The notes under the pieces were generated by a model. That model did not search any database. It was not told where the DNA came from and saw only the letters and a program-made list of their open reading frames with translations. Shown one piece after another: positions 4,984-5,829 of a stretch of 5,829 bases of DNA (positions within the stretch are counted from its first letter, which is position 1; every line of letters begins with the position of its first letter). Both the position numbers and the translations under genes were made by a program. Source of the DNA: Deltaproteobacteria bacterium (GTDB lineage: Bacteria; Desulfobacterota; BSN033; UBA1163); assembly GCA_016875155.1 (NCBI GenBank), contig VGSD01000197.1:1-5829 (forward strand), given 5' to 3'.

Positions 4984-5087
4984 GGGTTCAAGGATTCAAG
5001 GGTTCATGGGGTCGAGAAAAAAACAATGCTTTAACAAAGCTCTAAGTGAATTCACTTGACCCCTTGAACCCTGGACCCCTTGGTCCC
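4984..5087. repeat. Inverted octamer array (4 + 4 units) between hisB and hisH
   Basis: The plus strand has GGGTTCAA, GGATTCAA, GGGTTCAT and GGGGTCGA head to tail (4984-5015). A 40-nt centre follows, then TTGACCCC, TTGAACCC, TGGACCCC and TTGGTCCC (5056-5087) in inverted sense. The arms 4997-5016 and 5055-5074 match at 17 of 20 positions. The centre contains the small hairpin GCTTT-AAC-AAAGC (5028-5040) and the perfect 14-bp palindrome AAGTGAATTCACTT (5044-5057), which runs into the right arm. The array starts 6 bp past the hisB stop and ends 15 bp before the hisH ATG. Confidence 0.75.
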
Positions 5088-5093
5088 TTTGTT

Positions 5094-5687
5094 TTACAAA
5101 ACCCCTTTGGTCGATGGTACTCCGATGGCTCGCTCATCGAGCGAAACCGACTCTCTCAGTGCCCTTCCCAATCCTTTAAAAACGGATTCTACCATATGGT
5201 GGCTGTTGCGGCCGTAGAGGAGGTTGATGTGAAGTGTCATCTTTGCGTGGTTGGCAAGCGCCCGCATGAACTCTTCCACCAACTCAAGATCAAATGTTCC
5301 AATCTTCGATCTTTTAAGCTTCATATGATAAACCAAGCAGGGCCTCATCGAAAGGTCGAGGGTGACAGAGGCCAATGTCTCATCCATCGGAATCAAACCC
5401 ATTCCATACCTCTGAATTCCCTTAGACTCCCCTAATGCCTGCCGGATTCCATCACCCAGACAGATCCCCACATCCTCCACGGTATGGTGTGCATCCACGC
5501 CGATATCTCCCTTTGCCTTGATCGAAAGGTCGATGTGGCTGTGATGGCTGAGCAGGCTGAGCATATGATCAAAGAAGGGAATGCCTGTTTTGATCGAATG
5601 TTTTCCGGACCCGTCCAGATCCATCTTCAAAAGAATATCGGTCTCCTTCGTCTTTCTCTTTATCTCTGCCTTCCGATGTTTTTTCAT
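5094..5687 (-). CDS. hisB: Imidazoleglycerol-phosphate dehydratase (monofunctional)
   Basis: HisB (197 aa from the chosen start) is a manganese enzyme that dehydrates imidazole glycerol phosphate to imidazole acetol phosphate. All metal-binding and catalytic signatures are visible: FFDHML (38-43), DAHHTVEDVG (65-74), PMDET (100-104) and GRNSHHMVES (159-168), ending in the usual PSTKG. There is no histidinol-phosphate phosphatase domain, so this is the stand-alone type. The ATG at 5685-5687 is preferred because GGAG lies 7 nt upstream and the length then fits the family. An in-frame ATG at 5718-5720 would add MVSDFSKRREK and directly follows a TAG. It has only a weak upstream AGG, within the palindrome. 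It is the first gene of the visible run, followed by hisH. Confidence 0.97.
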   Translation of the reverse strand: MKKHRKAEIKRKTKETDILLKMDLDGSGKHSIKTGIPFFDHMLSLLSHHSHIDLSIKAKGDIGVDAHHTVEDVGICLGDGIRQALGESKGIQRYGMGLIPMDETLASVTLDLSMRPCLVYHMKLKRSKIGTFDLELVEEFMRALANHAKMTLHINLLYGRNSHHMVESVFKGLGRALRESVSLDERAIGVPSTKGVL

Positions 5688-5722
5688 CTTTTCTCTCCGT
5701 TTTGAAAAATCGCTAACCATCT

Positions 5723-5764
5723 AGATTGTACCTAAAAATGCGATCGCATTTTTAGGTACAATCT
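5723..5764. repeat. Perfect 42-bp palindrome upstream of hisB
   Basis: Every base from 5723 to 5743 pairs with 5744-5764. The outer arm begins AGATTGTACC, the inner arm is TAAAAAT, and the centre is GCGATCGC (5740-5747). On the plus strand it is followed by TCTTTTTCTC, which gives it a terminator-like look in that orientation only, yet no plus-strand gene precedes it. In the minus orientation it lies 36 bp upstream of the preferred hisB start and could be an operator, a leader hairpin, a mobile palindrome or a cruciform site. Confidence 0.9.
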
Positions 5765-5829
5765 TTTTCTCGCCTTTTACGGGGTTCCTTTTCGACCCCA
5801 TTCCCACCAAAATCATTTCATTCTCATTT
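5765..5829. other. Right-edge region with no identifiable gene
   Basis: On the minus strand one frame is open from the window edge to a TAG at 5721-5723 (35 codons, reading through the palindrome as IVPKNAIAFLGTI). I do not recognise the translation, and it could be the tail of an upstream gene or a chance frame. A short inverted repeat, GGGGT at 5781-5785 with ACCCC at 5795-5799, is present. No promoter could be assigned. Confidence 0.4.

Noticed and set aside
5740..5747. HIP1 octamer as evidence of a cyanobacterial origin
   Set aside because: It occurs once, as the centre of a longer palindrome. HIP1 is frequent throughout cyanobacterial genomes, and I noticed no other copy in the window.
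5723..5774. Palindrome plus T-run as a Rho-independent terminator
   Set aside because: The T-run follows it only on the plus strand, where no gene precedes it. In the direction of the genes it lies upstream of hisB.

Overview
The window is a minus-strand biosynthetic gene cluster from a Gram-negative bacterium. All eight recognisable genes are transcribed right to left. In transcription order they are hisB, hisH, kdsA, a TalC-type transaldolase, an uncharacterised exported protein, hisA, hisF, and the first 56 codons of pgpA, which runs off the left edge. KdsA (the KDO committed step of lipopolysaccharide synthesis) and a secreted protein with a signal peptide point to an outer-membrane-bearing organism. 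Protein style and base composition suggest an uncultured Desulfobacterota- or Nitrospirota-like lineage, but that is an impression and not a demonstrated assignment.

Functionally, hisB, hisH, hisA and hisF supply four components of the middle of histidine biosynthesis. HisA isomerises ProFAR to PRFAR. HisH and HisF form the IGP synthase. HisB dehydrates IGP. A three-gene block (kdsA, tal, exported protein) separates hisB-hisH from hisA-hisF. KdsA joins arabinose-5-phosphate and PEP, and transaldolase interconverts pentose-phosphate sugars, so the cluster draws on sugar phosphates. PgpA acts in phosphatidylglycerol synthesis.

The most unusual part is the spacers. Operon genes normally overlap or nearly touch, but here every gap is about 55-125 bp. 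Six of the seven gaps are filled by an array of short tandem units: 8 bp in four gaps, 7 bp in one and 6 bp in one. In five of these six the units are followed by a short centre and then by about the same number of units in inverted orientation. The unit sequence differs between gaps, although two gaps share a recognisable element. The arrays begin at or near the stop codon of the upstream gene and end just before the ribosome-binding region of the next. They supply the stop codons of hisF, tal, the exported protein and hisA, plus the last six residues of HisA. The seventh gap (hisH-kdsA) has a different element with two mutually exclusive hairpin folds. Upstream of hisB lies a perfect 42-bp palindrome centred on GCGATCGC.

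No RNA genes, CRISPR array, insertion sequence or convincing Rho-independent terminator for the minus-strand genes was seen. No promoter could be assigned with confidence.
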